Source: Denitratisoma sp. (GTDB taxonomy: Bacteria; Pseudomonadota; Gammaproteobacteria; Burkholderiales; Rhodocyclaceae). From it: a DNA stretch of 57,297 nt. The translations under genes and the position numbers were made by a program. Positions 36,575-46,709 of the stretch are shown one piece after another. The notes below the pieces were generated by a model. It was not told the DNA's origin. It saw nothing but the letters and a program-made list of their open reading frames with translations, and did no database searches. The stretch lies in assembly GCA_032027165.1 (NCBI GenBank), contig JAVSMO010000001.1, forward strand, positions 3,070,707-3,128,003. The letters run 5' to 3'. Within the stretch, counting starts at the first letter, position 1. Every line of letters begins with the position of its first letter.

Positions 36575-38443
36575 CTAGGAACGGTACATGGATTCTATAA
36601 GTTCTGCATACTTTTGGTTCACGAATTTCCGCTTCAGCTTCATGGTCGGGGTGAGCTCCTCGTCCTCGGCGCCCAGCTTTTGTTCTATCAGGCGGAATTT
36701 CTTCACCTGCTCGACCCGGGCGAACTCCTTGTTCACCCGTGCCAGCTCGCCCTCGATCAGCCTGAGGATTTCCGGCGCGCGGCACAGGCTGGCGTAGTTG
36801 GAGAAGGGGATGTCGTGGTCCTGGGCGAATTTCTCGACGTTCTCCTGGTCGATCATGATCAGGCAGACGAGGTAGGGCCGCTTGTCGCCGATCACCACCG
36901 CGTCGGTGATGTAGGGCGAGAACTTCAGCTGGTTCTCGATCTCCGAGGGCGTGATGTTCTTGCCGCCGGCGGTGATGATGATGTCCTTGAGGCGGTCGGA
37001 GATCTTGAAGAAGCCGTCGGCGTCCACGTAGCCGACGTCGCCGGTGTGCAGCCAGCCTTCGGCGTCGATGGTCTCGGCGGTCTTCTCCGGCTGGTTGAGG
37101 TAGCCCATGAAGATGTTGTCGCCTCGCACCAGCAGCTCGCCGCTGTCGGCGACCTTCACTTCGCAGTAGGCGTTGGCGACGCCGATCATGCCGGGCTTGA
37201 TGCGCGACACCGGCGTGCAGGTGGCGCCGCCGCCGGTCTCGGTCATGCCCCACACTTCCAGCATGGGTATGCCGAGCGCCATGTACCAGCGCACCAGGTC
37301 GGGCGAGATCGGCGCCGCGCCGGTGATGAGGAAGCGGCAGCGGTGGATGCCGATCAGCTTGCGCACGTTGTTGAGCACCAGGAAGCGGCCCAGCCAGTGC
37401 AGCGCCCTGAGGCCGGCGCCGATCGGCTGGCCGGCTTCATACAGGGCGACCATCTTCATGCCGACGCCGATGGCCCACTTGTAGGCGAGCTTTTCCAGGC
37501 GGGTGGCCTCGGCCAGGCCGATGGTGACGCCGGAATAGAACTTCTCCCAGATGCGCGGCACGGCGAGGAACACCGTCGGCTGGATCTCGCGCACGTTCTC
37601 GGGGATCGTCTCCGGGTTCTCGACGAAGTTGAGCACGGCGCCGGTGTACAGCGAGAAGTAGGCGCCGGCCATGCGCTCGGCGACGTGGCACAGCGGCAGG
37701 AAGCACATGTGCTCGTCGGACTCGTTCTGCGCGATGATCAGGTTGAAGCCGTGGATCGAGTAGACCACGTTGTGGTGCGAGAGCATCGCGCCCTTGGGCT
37801 TGCCGGTGGTGCCCGAGGTGTAGATGAGGATGGCGAGGTCGCCGGGCTGGCGGCTGTCGATGCGCGCGCGCCATTCGGCGTCCGCGGCGGCGCCGAGGCT
37901 GGCGATGCGCTCGCGGCCGATCTCGCGCAGGCGCTCCAGGCTGATCACCTGCGGGTCGTCGAGGCCGCGCAGGCCCTCCATGTCCCAGACGACGATCTTG
38001 CGCAGCTGCGGCAGCTGCTCGCGCGCCTCGAGCGCCTTGTCGAGCTGCTCCTCGTCCTCGACGAAGAGGTAGGCCGAGCGCGAGTCCTCGGTCAGGTACT
38101 GCACCTGCGTCGCCGAGTCGGTCGGGTAGATGCCGGAGCTGACGCCGCCGGCACACAGGGCGCCGAGGTCGCAGAACAGCCATTCCTGCCGGGTGTTGCC
38201 GAGGATGGAGACCGTCTCGCCCGGCTCGAAGCCGAGTTCGACCAGGCCCATGCCGATCTCGCGCACGATGCCGGCCAGTTCGCGCCAGGTCAGGGTCTGC
38301 CAGAGGCCGAAGGATTTCTGGCGGAAGATGACCTGGTCGGCGCGCTTTTCCGCGGCGTTCCAGAACAGGCGCGGAATGGTGTCGCCGGGGACGACGATGT
38401 CCCGGGTTGACCAGTGATTCTTGTTGTCGGCGTTCCACCACAT
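36575..38443 (-). CDS. AMP-dependent long-chain acyl-CoA synthetase/ligase
   Basis: The 622-residue enzyme is predicted to activate a carboxylic acid to its CoA ester through an acyl-adenylate. The P-loop is ILIYTSGTTGKPKGAML. The adenylate motif WGMTETGG and the hinge region EGWLHTGDVGYVDADGF are also present. Length fits the long-chain (FACS) group. It lies inside the transporter operon between the solute-binding protein and LivF, which suggests that the imported substrate is this acid. Confidence 0.92.
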   Translation of the reverse strand: MWWNADNKNHWSTRDIVVPGDTIPRLFWNAAEKRADQVIFRQKSFGLWQTLTWRELAGIVREIGMGLVELGFEPGETVSILGNTRQEWLFCDLGALCAGGVSSGIYPTDSATQVQYLTEDSRSAYLFVEDEEQLDKALEAREQLPQLRKIVVWDMEGLRGLDDPQVISLERLREIGRERIASLGAAADAEWRARIDSRQPGDLAILIYTSGTTGKPKGAMLSHHNVVYSIHGFNLIIAQNESDEHMCFLPLCHVAERMAGAYFSLYTGAVLNFVENPETIPENVREIQPTVFLAVPRIWEKFYSGVTIGLAEATRLEKLAYKWAIGVGMKMVALYEAGQPIGAGLRALHWLGRFLVLNNVRKLIGIHRCRFLITGAAPISPDLVRWYMALGIPMLEVWGMTETGGGATCTPVSRIKPGMIGVANAYCEVKVADSGELLVRGDNIFMGYLNQPEKTAETIDAEGWLHTGDVGYVDADGFFKISDRLKDIIITAGGKNITPSEIENQLKFSPYITDAVVIGDKRPYLVCLIMIDQENVEKFAQDHDIPFSNYASLCRAPEILRLIEGELARVNKEFARVEQVKKFRLIEQKLGAEDEELTPTMKLKRKFVNQKYAELIESMYRS

Positions 38444-38456
38444 GGTTTGCGATCCC

Positions 38457-39236
38457 CTAGCGCCAGGTCTTCTTCTTCTTCCAGCGCCGCGTGCCGCGAA
38501 CGCCGGTCTCCTTGATGCCGAGGTAGAACTCCTTGATGTCCTCCTTCTCGCGCAGCACGGCGCAGGGATCTTCCATGACGATGCGGCCCACCTCGAGCAC
38601 GTAGCCGTAGTCGGCGTACTTGAGGGCGACGCGGGCATTCTGCTCGACCACCAGGATGGTGACGCCGCGCTCGCGGTTGATGCGCTGGATGATCTCGAAG
38701 ATCTCCTGGGTCAGCTTCGGCGACAGGCCCAGGCTCGGCTCGTCGAGCAGCATGATCGTCGGCTTCGCCAGCAGGGCGCGGCTGATGGCGAGCATCTGCT
38801 GCTGGCCGCCGGAGAGCTGGCCGGCGGGCTGGTTCGCCCGCTCCTTGAGGATGGGGAAGTAGCCGTACACCTGCTCGATTTCCTGTTCGACGGCGGCGCG
38901 CTCGCCGATGGAACGCGTGTACGCGCCCATGATGAGGTTCTCGCGCACCGTCAGCAGGGGGAAGATCTCGCGGCCTTCCGGCACGTGGGCGATGCCCTCG
39001 CGCACGATCCAGGCCGGGTCCTTCTTCTGGATCGGCTGGCCGCGGTAGACCACGCTGCCCTTCTGCGGATCGATGATGCCGGAGATGGTCTTCAGGATGG
39101 TCGACTTGCCGGCGCCGTTGGCGCCGAGCACGGTGACGATGCTGCCCTGCGCGACCTTGAGCGAGACGCCGCGGATGGCCTTCACCGGCCCGTAGGACGA
39201 CTCGACGTTGTTGAGTTGGAGGATGACTTCGCTCAT
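38457..39236 (-). CDS. livF: Liv-type ABC transporter ATP-binding protein LivF
   Basis: The 259-residue ATPase has Walker A GANGAGKST, Q-loop, signature LSGGQQQMLAI and Walker B IMLLDEPSLGLSP. It ends in a basic tail (TRRWKKKKTW). Size and neighbours identify it as the LivF-type subunit. It starts 1 base after the LivG stop on the same strand. Confidence 0.93.
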   Translation of the reverse strand: MSEVILQLNNVESSYGPVKAIRGVSLKVAQGSIVTVLGANGAGKSTILKTISGIIDPQKGSVVYRGQPIQKKDPAWIVREGIAHVPEGREIFPLLTVRENLIMGAYTRSIGERAAVEQEIEQVYGYFPILKERANQPAGQLSGGQQQMLAISRALLAKPTIMLLDEPSLGLSPKLTQEIFEIIQRINRERGVTILVVEQNARVALKYADYGYVLEVGRIVMEDPCAVLREKEDIKEFYLGIKETGVRGTRRWKKKKTWR

Positions 39237-39237
39237 G

Positions 39238-40041
39238 TCAGGCTCCGGCGCCGGCAGCCGGCGCCGGCTCGTCGTCGGCGCCGCCCAGGTAGGCCTCGAT
39301 CACGGCGGGGTGCGACTGCACCTCGGCGGCGGTGCCGACGGCCAGCTCCTCGCCCTGGTTGAGCGCGAAGACGCGGTCGGAGACGCGCGAGACGAGGCCC
39401 ATGTCGTGCTCGACCATGATCACCGTGATGCCGAGGTCGTGCTTGATGTCCTCGATCCAGAAGCCCATGTCCTCGGTCTCCTCGACGTTGAGGCCGGAGG
39501 ACGGCTCGTCGAGCAGCAGCAGCTTGGGTCGCATCGCCAGCGCGCGGCCCAGTTCGACCACCTTGCGCACGCCGTAGGGCAGGCCGGCGACCATGCTGTC
39601 GCGGTAGTGCTGCAGCTCGAGGAACTCGATGACCTCCTCGACGGTGCGGCGGAACTGCAGCTCGGTGCGCCGGACCAGGGGCGTGAACAGCAGGTCCTGC
39701 CACCAGCTGGTGTGGCGGTGGCAGTGGCGGCCGACCAGCAGGTTCTGCAGCACGGTGGCGTGCTCGAACAGCTCGATGTTCTGGAAGGTGCGCGCGATGC
39801 CGAGGCGGGCGATCTCGTAGGGGGCGAGATGGGAGATCTTCTCGCCCTCGAAGGTGACGAAGCCGGCGGTGGGCCGGTACAGCCCGCTGATGAGGTTGAA
39901 GATGGTGGTCTTGCCGGCGCCGTTGGGGCCGATCAGCGAGAACACCTCGTTCGGCCACACCTCGAAGGAGACGTCGTTCACGGCCTTCAGGCCGCCGAAC
40001 TGCACCGACAGGTTTTTCGCCTCGAGCAGCGGAGCGGTCAT
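39238..40041 (-). CDS. livG: Liv-type ABC transporter ATP-binding protein LivG
   Basis: The 267-residue ATPase has Walker A GPNGAGKTT and Walker B LLLLDEPSSGLN. The signature region is degenerate (AGLPYGVRKVVELGRAL), which is normal for LivG. The C-terminal Ala/Gly-rich tail (DDEPAPAAGAGA) is unusual but at a variable end. It overlaps livM by 4 bases. Confidence 0.93.
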   Translation of the reverse strand: MTAPLLEAKNLSVQFGGLKAVNDVSFEVWPNEVFSLIGPNGAGKTTIFNLISGLYRPTAGFVTFEGEKISHLAPYEIARLGIARTFQNIELFEHATVLQNLLVGRHCHRHTSWWQDLLFTPLVRRTELQFRRTVEEVIEFLELQHYRDSMVAGLPYGVRKVVELGRALAMRPKLLLLDEPSSGLNVEETEDMGFWIEDIKHDLGITVIMVEHDMGLVSRVSDRVFALNQGEELAVGTAAEVQSHPAVIEAYLGGADDEPAPAAGAGA

Positions 40042-41114
40042 TTCATGCGCTCCGACTTCATGTAGCTCTTCTGCCGACGGAACATGCCCTTGCGGTAGAA
40101 GGGGAAGAGCTGGAAGAAGGTGCGGATCTTCAGCCAGCGGCCGTACAGGCCCATCGGCTCGAACAGCACGAAGGTGACGAGGATCAGTCCGAAGATGGTC
40201 GGCTGCAGGCCGGTCTGCTGGCCGATCGCCGGGGGCAGCCAGTCCTTGGCCAGCACGATGAGCTGCTGCACGACGATCCAGAAGGCGGCGCCGAAGATGG
40301 CGCCGTAGATCGAGCCGACGCCGCCGATCACCAGGATGATCAGCAGCTCGATCGACTGCAGGAAGGTGAACTGGTCGGGCGACAGGTAGCGCAGCTTGTG
40401 GGCGTAGAGCGCGCCGGCGATGCCGGCGATGGCGGCGGACAGCGCGAAGGCGGTGGTCTTGTAGCGCGCCAGGTTGATGCCCATGCTCTGAGCCGAGATC
40501 TCGGAATCGCGGATGGCGACGAAGGCGCGGCCGGTCGGGCTGCGCAGCAGGTTCATGACGCCGAGCACGACCAGCACCAGGATGACCAGCACCAGGTAGT
40601 AGAAGCGCTGGTCGCTGTCGATGGGCAGGCCGAAGACCTCGAGGCTGCCGAGCATCTTGCCGGCGTTGCCGCCGGTGATGTGCTCGGCGCGGGCGATGCC
40701 CTCCTCGACGATGAAGCCGAAGGCCAGCGTGGCGATGGCCAGGTACATGCCCTTCACGCGCAGCGCCGGCAGGCCGACGATGATGCCGGTGATGCCGGCC
40801 ACCAGCGCCGAGAACGCGAGCGAAATGGCGAAGGGCCAGCCGAGCTGCTGCAGGTAGGCCTCGGTGTACGCGCCCATGGCGAGGAAGGCGGCGTGGCCGA
40901 GCGACACCTGGCCGGTGAAGCCGACCAGGATCATCAGGCCGATGCCGGCGATCGAGTAGATCCAGATGAAGACCAGCTGCGAGACCCAGTAGTCGGGCAG
41001 CAGCCAGGGCGCGGCGATGAGCGCGAGCATCAGCGCGCCGTACCAGAACACCTGGCCGCCGTGCTTGAACAGGCGGACGTCCTGGTTGTAGTGCGTCTTG
41101 AAGAGAAACCTCAT
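40038..41114 (-). CDS. livM: Liv-type ABC transporter permease LivM
   Basis: The 358-residue inner-membrane permease has about nine hydrophobic segments, the LVGFTGQVSLGHAAFLAMGAY signature and the EAA-like loop DSEISAQSMGINLARYKTTAFALSA. A long basic C-terminal extension (about 45 residues, FRRQKSYMKSERMK at the end) lies on the cytoplasmic side. The ATG at 41114 overlaps the livH stop by one base. Confidence 0.92.
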   Translation of the reverse strand: MRFLFKTHYNQDVRLFKHGGQVFWYGALMLALIAAPWLLPDYWVSQLVFIWIYSIAGIGLMILVGFTGQVSLGHAAFLAMGAYTEAYLQQLGWPFAISLAFSALVAGITGIIVGLPALRVKGMYLAIATLAFGFIVEEGIARAEHITGGNAGKMLGSLEVFGLPIDSDQRFYYLVLVILVLVVLGVMNLLRSPTGRAFVAIRDSEISAQSMGINLARYKTTAFALSAAIAGIAGALYAHKLRYLSPDQFTFLQSIELLIILVIGGVGSIYGAIFGAAFWIVVQQLIVLAKDWLPPAIGQQTGLQPTIFGLILVTFVLFEPMGLYGRWLKIRTFFQLFPFYRKGMFRRQKSYMKSERMK

Positions 41115-42010
41115 CAGACCTTCTTCCTGAGATTTTCGCCGAACAGGCCGTTCGGCTTCACCGCCAGCATGATGAGCACGACGATGTAGGCGGCGATGTC
41201 CTTGAAGCCTTCCGGCAGGTAGAAGCCGGCCAGCGTCTCGACGACGCCGATGATGAGGCCGCCGACCAGCGCGCCGGGGATGCTGCCGAAGCCGCCGACC
41301 ACCGCGGCCGGGAAGGCCTTCAGGCCGATGAAGCCCATGTTGGCGTGCACGAAGGTGATCGGCGCCAGCAGGAGTCCCGCGCAGGCGGAGACGGCGGCGG
41401 AAATGCCCCACACCAGCATGTTGATGCGCCGCACCGGGATGCCCATGTAGAAGGCCGCCAGCTGGTTCTGCGAGGTGGCCTGCATGGCGATGCCGATCTT
41501 GGTGTGCTTGAAGAGCAGGTACAGCGCCACGATCAGCAGCGCCGTGACGGCGATGACGACGACGTGCTCCATCGACATGATGAGGCCGCCCTCCGTGCCG
41601 TTGCCGCCGATGCTGACGATCTGGTCCTTGTAGGGCACCGGCAGGACGTGGGTGTCGGTGCCCCACTCCGGAATCATGGTGACGAGGCCGCGCGCGAGGT
41701 AGCCGACGCCGATGGTGACCATCACCACGGTGAAGGCCGGCTGGCCGAGCAGCGGCCGCAGCACGACGCGCTCGAGCGCCATGCCGAAGAACAGCATGAC
41801 GACCAGGGCGGCGGCGAACGCCGCCCAGAAGGGCAGGCCCATCGCCAGCGTGCCGGTGAGGCCGAGAAAGCCGCCGAGCATCATCAGGTCGCCCTGGGCG
41901 AAGTTGATGGTCTCGGTGGCCTTGTAGATGAGCACGAAGCCGAGCGCGATCAGGCCGTAAATGCAGCCTTGCGCGATGCCGCTCGCGACGAGTTGCAAGA
42001 ATTGCAGCAA
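41114..42010 (-). CDS. livH: Liv-type ABC transporter permease LivH
   Basis: The 298-residue inner-membrane permease begins LQLVASGIAQGCIYGLIALGFVLIYKATE, with the NFAQGDLMMLGG signature and IGVGYLARGL in the middle. It partners with LivM. The start is TTG at 42010, preceded by a good ribosome site (GGAGGAGAGG). The 89-base gap to the fadJ-type gene upstream could hold a promoter, but none is obvious. Confidence 0.92.
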   Translation of the reverse strand: MLQFLQLVASGIAQGCIYGLIALGFVLIYKATETINFAQGDLMMLGGFLGLTGTLAMGLPFWAAFAAALVVMLFFGMALERVVLRPLLGQPAFTVVMVTIGVGYLARGLVTMIPEWGTDTHVLPVPYKDQIVSIGGNGTEGGLIMSMEHVVVIAVTALLIVALYLLFKHTKIGIAMQATSQNQLAAFYMGIPVRRINMLVWGISAAVSACAGLLLAPITFVHANMGFIGLKAFPAAVVGGFGSIPGALVGGLIIGVVETLAGFYLPEGFKDIAAYIVVLIMLAVKPNGLFGENLRKKV

Positions 42011-42099
42011 GCCCTCTCCTCCGACTGCCTTCTTTGTTGTTCAGGCCGTTCCGCAGTGCAAAACGGTCTTTCGCTAATTCGGTGTGCGGCGATTATGAC

Positions 42100-44262
42100 T
42101 TAAATCAGGAAGAATTGTGAACCCTCTGCAATTTTTTTGCGCAGACTTTCGCTCGGGCGAAAACGCTCGCCGCATTGTTCCGCCAGGCGGTCGCAGGCGG
42201 CGACGAAATTGCCGATGCCCATGGTGTGGATCAGGCCGATCGGGCCGCCGCGGAAGGGCGGGTAGCCCCAGCCGAGAATGGCGCCGACGTCGGCGTCCTG
42301 CGGCGAGGTGAGCACGCCCTCGTCCAGGCAGCGCACCGTCTCGATCGACTGGATCAGCATCAGCCGTTCGATCACCTGTTCGAGTGAGGGCTGTCCCGTA
42401 CGTGCCGGGAAATGCTCGGCGAGGCCGGCCCACAGGTGCTTCTTCGCGTCGGCCGGATATTCGTAGAAGCCATGGCCGCTCTTCTTGCCGAGGCGGCCGA
42501 GCTTGTCCACCATCAGCGCGGCGACCTGGTCGGCGGCGCGCGGAACGTATTTGTCGCCGAGATCCTTCTTCGTCTGGCTGGCGATCTTGTGCACCAGCTC
42601 GATGGAGACCTCGTCGGCCAGCGCCAGCGGCCCCACCGGCATGCCGGCGAGGCGGCCGGCGTTGTCGATCAGCGCCGGGGCGACGCCTTCCTGCAGCAGG
42701 GCCATGCCCTCGGAGAGATAGGTGCCGAAGACGCGGCTGGTGTAGAAGCCGCGCGCGTCGTTCACCACGATCGGCGTCTTGCCGATGGCGCGCACGAAGT
42801 CCATCGAACGCGCCAGCGTCGCCGGCGAGGTCTTTTGTCCGACGATGATCTCGACCAGCGGCATCTTCTCGGCCGGCGAGAAGAAGTGCAGGCCGATGAA
42901 GTTGGCGGGGCGCGCGCTCGCCTCGGCCAGCCCGGTGATGGGCAGGGTCGAGGTGTTGGAGGCGAAGATGGCGTCGGCGGCAATCGCCGCCTCGGTCTTC
43001 TTCGTCACGTCGGCCTTCAGGGCGCGGTCCTCGAACACCGCCTCGACCACCAGCTCGCAGCCGGCGAGATCACGGTAGTCGGCGGTGGGATGGATGCGCG
43101 CCAGCACGGCCGCGGCGCCGTCCTGCGAGAGCTGACTTTTGGCGACGCGCTTCTCCAGCAGTTTCGCGGAGTAGGCCTTGCCCTTCTCGGCGTTTTCCTG
43201 CGTGCTGTCGAGCAGCACCACCTCGAGGCCGGCCGTCGCCGCGGCGTGGGCGATGCCGGCACCCATCATGCCGGCGCCGAGCATGCCGATCTTCGCGAAC
43301 TTCTGCGCCGGCACGTCCTTCGGCCGGCGCGTCAGCTTGTTGGCGTCCTGCATGGCGAAGAACAGGCTGCGGATCATGTTCTTCGCCACCGGGCCGGTCA
43401 CCAGGTTCACGAAGTAGCGCGTCTCGATGGCCAGCCCGGTGTCGATGTCGGTCTGCATGCCCTCGAAGACGCAGGAGAGGATGTGCTTGGGCGCCGGATA
43501 GTTGTCGTGGGTCTTCTCGCGCAGCATGGCGTTGCCGGCCATGAAGGTCTGCATGCCGGCGGGCGTCATGACGCCGCCGCCGGGAATCCTGAAACCCTTC
43601 TGGTCCCAGGGCTGCAGGGTCTTGCCCGGCTTGCCGTCGCGGCCGGGCACGGCGTTCTTCGCCGCCTGCTCCAGCAGCCAGGCGCGCGCGGCCTCGCGCT
43701 CCTTTCCGGCGGGAACGACGGCGTGGATCAGGCCCTGCTTCTGCGCATCGGCGGCCTTGATGCGCTTGCCCTCGGTGAGCAGCAGCAACGCCGGCTGGAT
43801 GCCCATCAGGCGCGGCGCGCGCTGCGTGCCGCCGGCGCCGGGCAGCAGGCCCAGCGTGACTTCGGGGAAGCCGAAGCGCGCCTTCGGGTTGTCGGCGGCG
43901 ACGCGGTAGTGGCAGGCCAGCGCAAGCTCCAGTCCGCCGCCGAGGGTGGTGCCGTTCAGCGCCGCCGCCACCGGCTTGCCGCTGGTCTCGAGCGTGCGGA
44001 ACAGCTTGTGCCACTGCTTCAGGTTATCGCTCATGGCCTGCGCGTCGCCGGCCTTGAGCAGCATCTCGAGGTCGCCGCCGGCGATGAAGTCGGCCTTGGC
44101 CGAGGCGACGAGGAGGCCCTTCACGGCGGGGTCGGCGTGCGCCTTCTGCACGCACGCGGCGAAGGCCGCCATGGTCTGTTCGTTGAGGACGTTCTGCGAG
44201 CGGCCCGGCAGGTCCCACTCGAGGGTGGCGATGCCATCGGCGTCGACGTTGTAGTTGATCAT
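42100..44262 (-). CDS. Bifunctional enoyl-CoA hydratase/3-hydroxyacyl-CoA dehydrogenase (FadJ/FadB-like)
   Basis: The 720-residue multifunctional beta-oxidation enzyme has an N-terminal crotonase domain (FIAGGDLEML, LNGTTLGGGLELALACHYRV, LGLLPGAGGTQRAPRL) and a C-terminal NAD-binding domain (IGMLGAGMMGAGIAHAAA). The dehydrogenase signature GLHFFSPAEKMPLVEII and two C-terminal helical domains (GFYTSRVFGTYLSE, GFYEYPAD) follow. It acts with the thiolase gene 5 bases upstream. A one-mismatch copy of the dispersed 11-mer is at 43131. Confidence 0.93.
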   Translation of the reverse strand: MINYNVDADGIATLEWDLPGRSQNVLNEQTMAAFAACVQKAHADPAVKGLLVASAKADFIAGGDLEMLLKAGDAQAMSDNLKQWHKLFRTLETSGKPVAAALNGTTLGGGLELALACHYRVAADNPKARFGFPEVTLGLLPGAGGTQRAPRLMGIQPALLLLTEGKRIKAADAQKQGLIHAVVPAGKEREAARAWLLEQAAKNAVPGRDGKPGKTLQPWDQKGFRIPGGGVMTPAGMQTFMAGNAMLREKTHDNYPAPKHILSCVFEGMQTDIDTGLAIETRYFVNLVTGPVAKNMIRSLFFAMQDANKLTRRPKDVPAQKFAKIGMLGAGMMGAGIAHAAATAGLEVVLLDSTQENAEKGKAYSAKLLEKRVAKSQLSQDGAAAVLARIHPTADYRDLAGCELVVEAVFEDRALKADVTKKTEAAIAADAIFASNTSTLPITGLAEASARPANFIGLHFFSPAEKMPLVEIIVGQKTSPATLARSMDFVRAIGKTPIVVNDARGFYTSRVFGTYLSEGMALLQEGVAPALIDNAGRLAGMPVGPLALADEVSIELVHKIASQTKKDLGDKYVPRAADQVAALMVDKLGRLGKKSGHGFYEYPADAKKHLWAGLAEHFPARTGQPSLEQVIERLMLIQSIETVRCLDEGVLTSPQDADVGAILGWGYPPFRGGPIGLIHTMGIGNFVAACDRLAEQCGERFRPSESLRKKIAEGSQFFLI
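43131..43140 (+). repeat. Dispersed element, near copy GCTGACTTTT in the FadJ-like gene
   Basis: Ten of eleven positions match GACTGACTTTT. It falls in codons encoding A-K-S-Q-L on the minus strand. Confidence 0.45.
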
Positions 44263-44267
44263 CTTGC

Positions 44268-45476
44268 TTACACCCTTTCGATAATCGTCGCGGTGCCCAT
44301 GCCGGCGCCGACGCACAGCGTGGCGAGGCCGGTGGACAGGTTGCGCCGCTCGAGCTCGTCGAGCAGCGTGCCGAGGATCATGGCGCCGGTGGCGCCGAGC
44401 GGATGGCCCATGGCGATCGAGCCGCCGTTCACGTTCATCCGGTCGTGCGGGATGTCGAGCAGGCGCATGTAGTGCACCACCACAGCGGCGAAGGCCTCGT
44501 TGAGTTCATAGAGGTCGATGTCCTTCACCGACATGCCGGCGCGCTTCAAGGCTTTCTCCGTGGCGGGCGCCGGGCCGGTCAGCATGATGGAGGGCTCCGA
44601 GCCGATGGAGGCGAAGGCGCGGATGCGGGCGCGCGGCTTGAGGCCGAGCTTCTCGCCCATCGCCTTGCTGCCGATCAGCACGGCGGCGGCGCCGTCGACG
44701 ATGCCGGAGCTGTTGCCGGCGTGGTGCACGTGCTCGATGCGCTCGAGTTCGGGGTAGCGCTGCAGGATCACGGAATCGAAACCGTACTGCTCGCCCTGTT
44801 CGGCGAAGGCCGGCTTGAGCGTGGCCAGCGATTCCAGCGTCGTCTCCGGGCGCATGTACTCGTCGCGGTCGAGGATGGTCAGGCCGTTCACGTCCTTCAC
44901 CGGCACGATGGACTTTTTGAAGCGGCCCTCGTCCCAGGCCTGCTTGGCGCGGCGTTGCGACTCGGCGGCGTAGGCGTCGAGCTCGCGGCGCGAGTAGCCC
45001 CACTTGGTGGCGATGGTGTCGGCCGAGATGCCCTGCGGCACGAAATAGGTCTTCGCCGCCACCTGCGGGTCGGTCGGCCAGGCGCCGCCCGAGGAGAACA
45101 TCGGCACGCGCGACATCGACTCGACGCCGCCGCCGACGACGAGGTCGGACTGGCCGGACATGACCTGCGCCGCCGCCTGGTTGCAGGCCTCCAGGCCGGA
45201 GGCGCAGAAGCGGCTGACGGTGACGCCGGAGGCGGTCAGGGCGTAGTCGGCATAGAGCGCGGCGACGCGGGCGATGTCGGCGCCCTGTTCGGCGACCGGC
45301 TCGACGCAGCCGAGGACGACGTCGTCCACCAGCGAAGTGTCGAGGGCGTTGCGGTCGCGCACCGCGCGCAGCGCCGTGGCGGCCAGCTCGATCGGCGTGA
45401 CGCCGTGCAGCGCGCCGTCCTTGCGGCCCTTGCCGCGCGGCGTGCGCACGGCGTCGTAGATGTAGGCTTCGGCCAT
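44268..45476 (-). CDS. Acetyl-CoA C-acyltransferase (thiolase)
   Basis: The 402-residue enzyme is predicted to cleave 3-ketoacyl-CoA in the last step of beta-oxidation. The nucleophilic Cys is in [11 protein letters not shown], the His in [16 protein letters not shown] and the second Cys in [10 protein letters not shown]. Length and motifs suit the FadA/FadI class. It forms a unit with the acyl-CoA dehydrogenase upstream (2-base gap) and the FadJ-like gene downstream (5-base gap). Confidence 0.93.
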   Translation of the reverse strand: MAEAYIYDAVRTPRGKGRKDGALHGVTPIELAATALRAVRDRNALDTSLVDDVVLGCVEPVAEQGADIARVAALYADYALTASGVTVSRFCASGLEACNQAAAQVMSGQSDLVVGGGVESMSRVPMFSSGGAWPTDPQVAAKTYFVPQGISADTIATKWGYSRRELDAYAAESQRRAKQAWDEGRFKKSIVPVKDVNGLTILDRDEYMRPETTLESLATLKPAFAEQGEQYGFDSVILQRYPELERIEHVHHAGNSSGIVDGAAAVLIGSKAMGEKLGLKPRARIRAFASIGSEPSIMLTGPAPATEKALKRAGMSVKDIDLYELNEAFAAVVVHYMRLLDIPHDRMNVNGGSIAMGHPLGATGAMILGTLLDELERRNLSTGLATLCVGAGMGTATIIERV

Positions 45477-45478
45477 GG

Positions 45479-46615
45479 TTACAGGGTCCTCGAGATGATT
45501 TCTTTCATGATTTCGTTGGTGCCGCCGTAGATGCGCTGCACGCGGGCGTCGGCGTAGGCGCGCGCGATCGGGTATTCCCACATGTAGCCGTAGCCGCCGT
45601 GCAGCTGCAGGCAGGCGTCGATCACCTTGCACTGCAGGTCGGTGGTCCAGTATTTGGCCATCGAGGCGTCGACGGCGTCGAGCTTGTCCTGCAGGAGCAG
45701 CTCCATGCAGCGGTCGACGAAGACGCGGGCGATCTGCACCTCGGTCTTCAGCTCGGCCAGGGTGAAGCGGGTGTGCTGGAAGTCCATCACCTCCTTGCCG
45801 AAGGCCTTGCGCTCGTGGCAGTAGGCGACGGTCCACGCCAGCGCCGCCTCGGCCGCCGAAACCGCGCCGAGGGCGATCTGCATGCGCTCCCAGGGCAGCT
45901 CCTGCATCAGGTACACGAAGCCGGCGCCCTCGTCGCCGAGGAGATTCGAGGCCGGCACCTTGACGTTGTCGAAGAACAGCTCGGCCGTGTCCTGCGCCTT
46001 CATGCCGATCTTCTTCAGGCGCTTGCCCTTGGAGAAGCCGGGCATCGAGGTATCGACGACGAACAGGCTGATGCCCTTGTAGCCCTTGCTTGCGTCGGTC
46101 TTGGCGACGACGATGACGAGGTCGGCGTGCCAGCCGTTGGTGATGAAGGTCTTCGAGCCGTTCAGCAGCCAGTGGTCGCCGCTCTTCACCGCCGTGGTCT
46201 TGATGCCCTGCAGGTCGCTGCCGGCGGCCGGCTCGGTCATGGCGATGGCGCCGATCATCTCGCCGGTCGCCATCTTCGGCAGGTAGGTCTGCTTGATGTG
46301 CTCGTTGCCGTAGTGCAGCAGGTAGGGAGCGACGATCTCCGAGTGCAGGCTGAAGCCGAGGCCGGAGTCGCCGATGCGGTACTGCTCCTCGATCAGCACC
46401 GAGCTGTAGAGCTTGTCGGCGCCGGCGCCGCCGTACTGCTCGGGCATGGAGGGGCAGAGGAAGCCGGCTTCGCCGGCCTTCAGCCACACCTCGCGGTCGA
46501 CGTAGCCCTGTTCCTCCCAGCGCTCGCGGTGCGGCTGCACCTGGGTTTCCATGAAGCGCCGCGCGGCGTCGCGGAACAGCGCGTGTTCCTCCGTGAACAA
46601 GGTTCGCTCGATCAT
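45479..46615 (-). CDS. Acyl-CoA dehydrogenase
   Basis: The 378-residue FAD enzyme catalyses the first oxidation step for the adjacent thiolase and FadJ. Signatures are [11 protein letters not shown], the [11 protein letters not shown] segment, [17 protein letters not shown] and the C-terminal [17 protein letters not shown] with [12 protein letters not shown]. It is the first gene of the leftward ten-gene run and starts 61 bases from the shared palindrome. ATG 46615 is chosen because it matches the family N-terminus. Confidence 0.92.
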   Translation of the reverse strand: MIERTLFTEEHALFRDAARRFMETQVQPHRERWEEQGYVDREVWLKAGEAGFLCPSMPEQYGGAGADKLYSSVLIEEQYRIGDSGLGFSLHSEIVAPYLLHYGNEHIKQTYLPKMATGEMIGAIAMTEPAAGSDLQGIKTTAVKSGDHWLLNGSKTFITNGWHADLVIVVAKTDASKGYKGISLFVVDTSMPGFSKGKRLKKIGMKAQDTAELFFDNVKVPASNLLGDEGAGFVYLMQELPWERMQIALGAVSAAEAALAWTVAYCHERKAFGKEVMDFQHTRFTLAELKTEVQIARVFVDRCMELLLQDKLDAVDASMAKYWTTDLQCKVIDACLQLHGGYGYMWEYPIARAYADARVQRIYGGTNEIMKEIISRTL

Positions 46616-46643
46616 AGCCCTCTCCGATTGCAATGGACGGGCA

Positions 46644-46686
46644 AGGGTAGTAAAGTGCAAAAACTCTGTCAAGCAAGCAATTGCTT
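46644..46686 (-). promoter_or_regulatory. Leftward promoter and palindromic operator between divergent catabolic operons
   Basis: On the minus strand, TTGACA (46667-46672) is followed after 17 bases by TACCCT (46644-46649). Next to the -35 is the palindrome AAGCAATTGCTT (46675-46686), extended to the left by CAAGC. Its core AAGCA-AY-TGCTT matches the operator at 9413-9436. The site could control both the leftward and the rightward operon. Confidence 0.65.
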
Positions 46687-46709
46687 TGTGCCATTCCGGA
46701 GGCCTTTAT

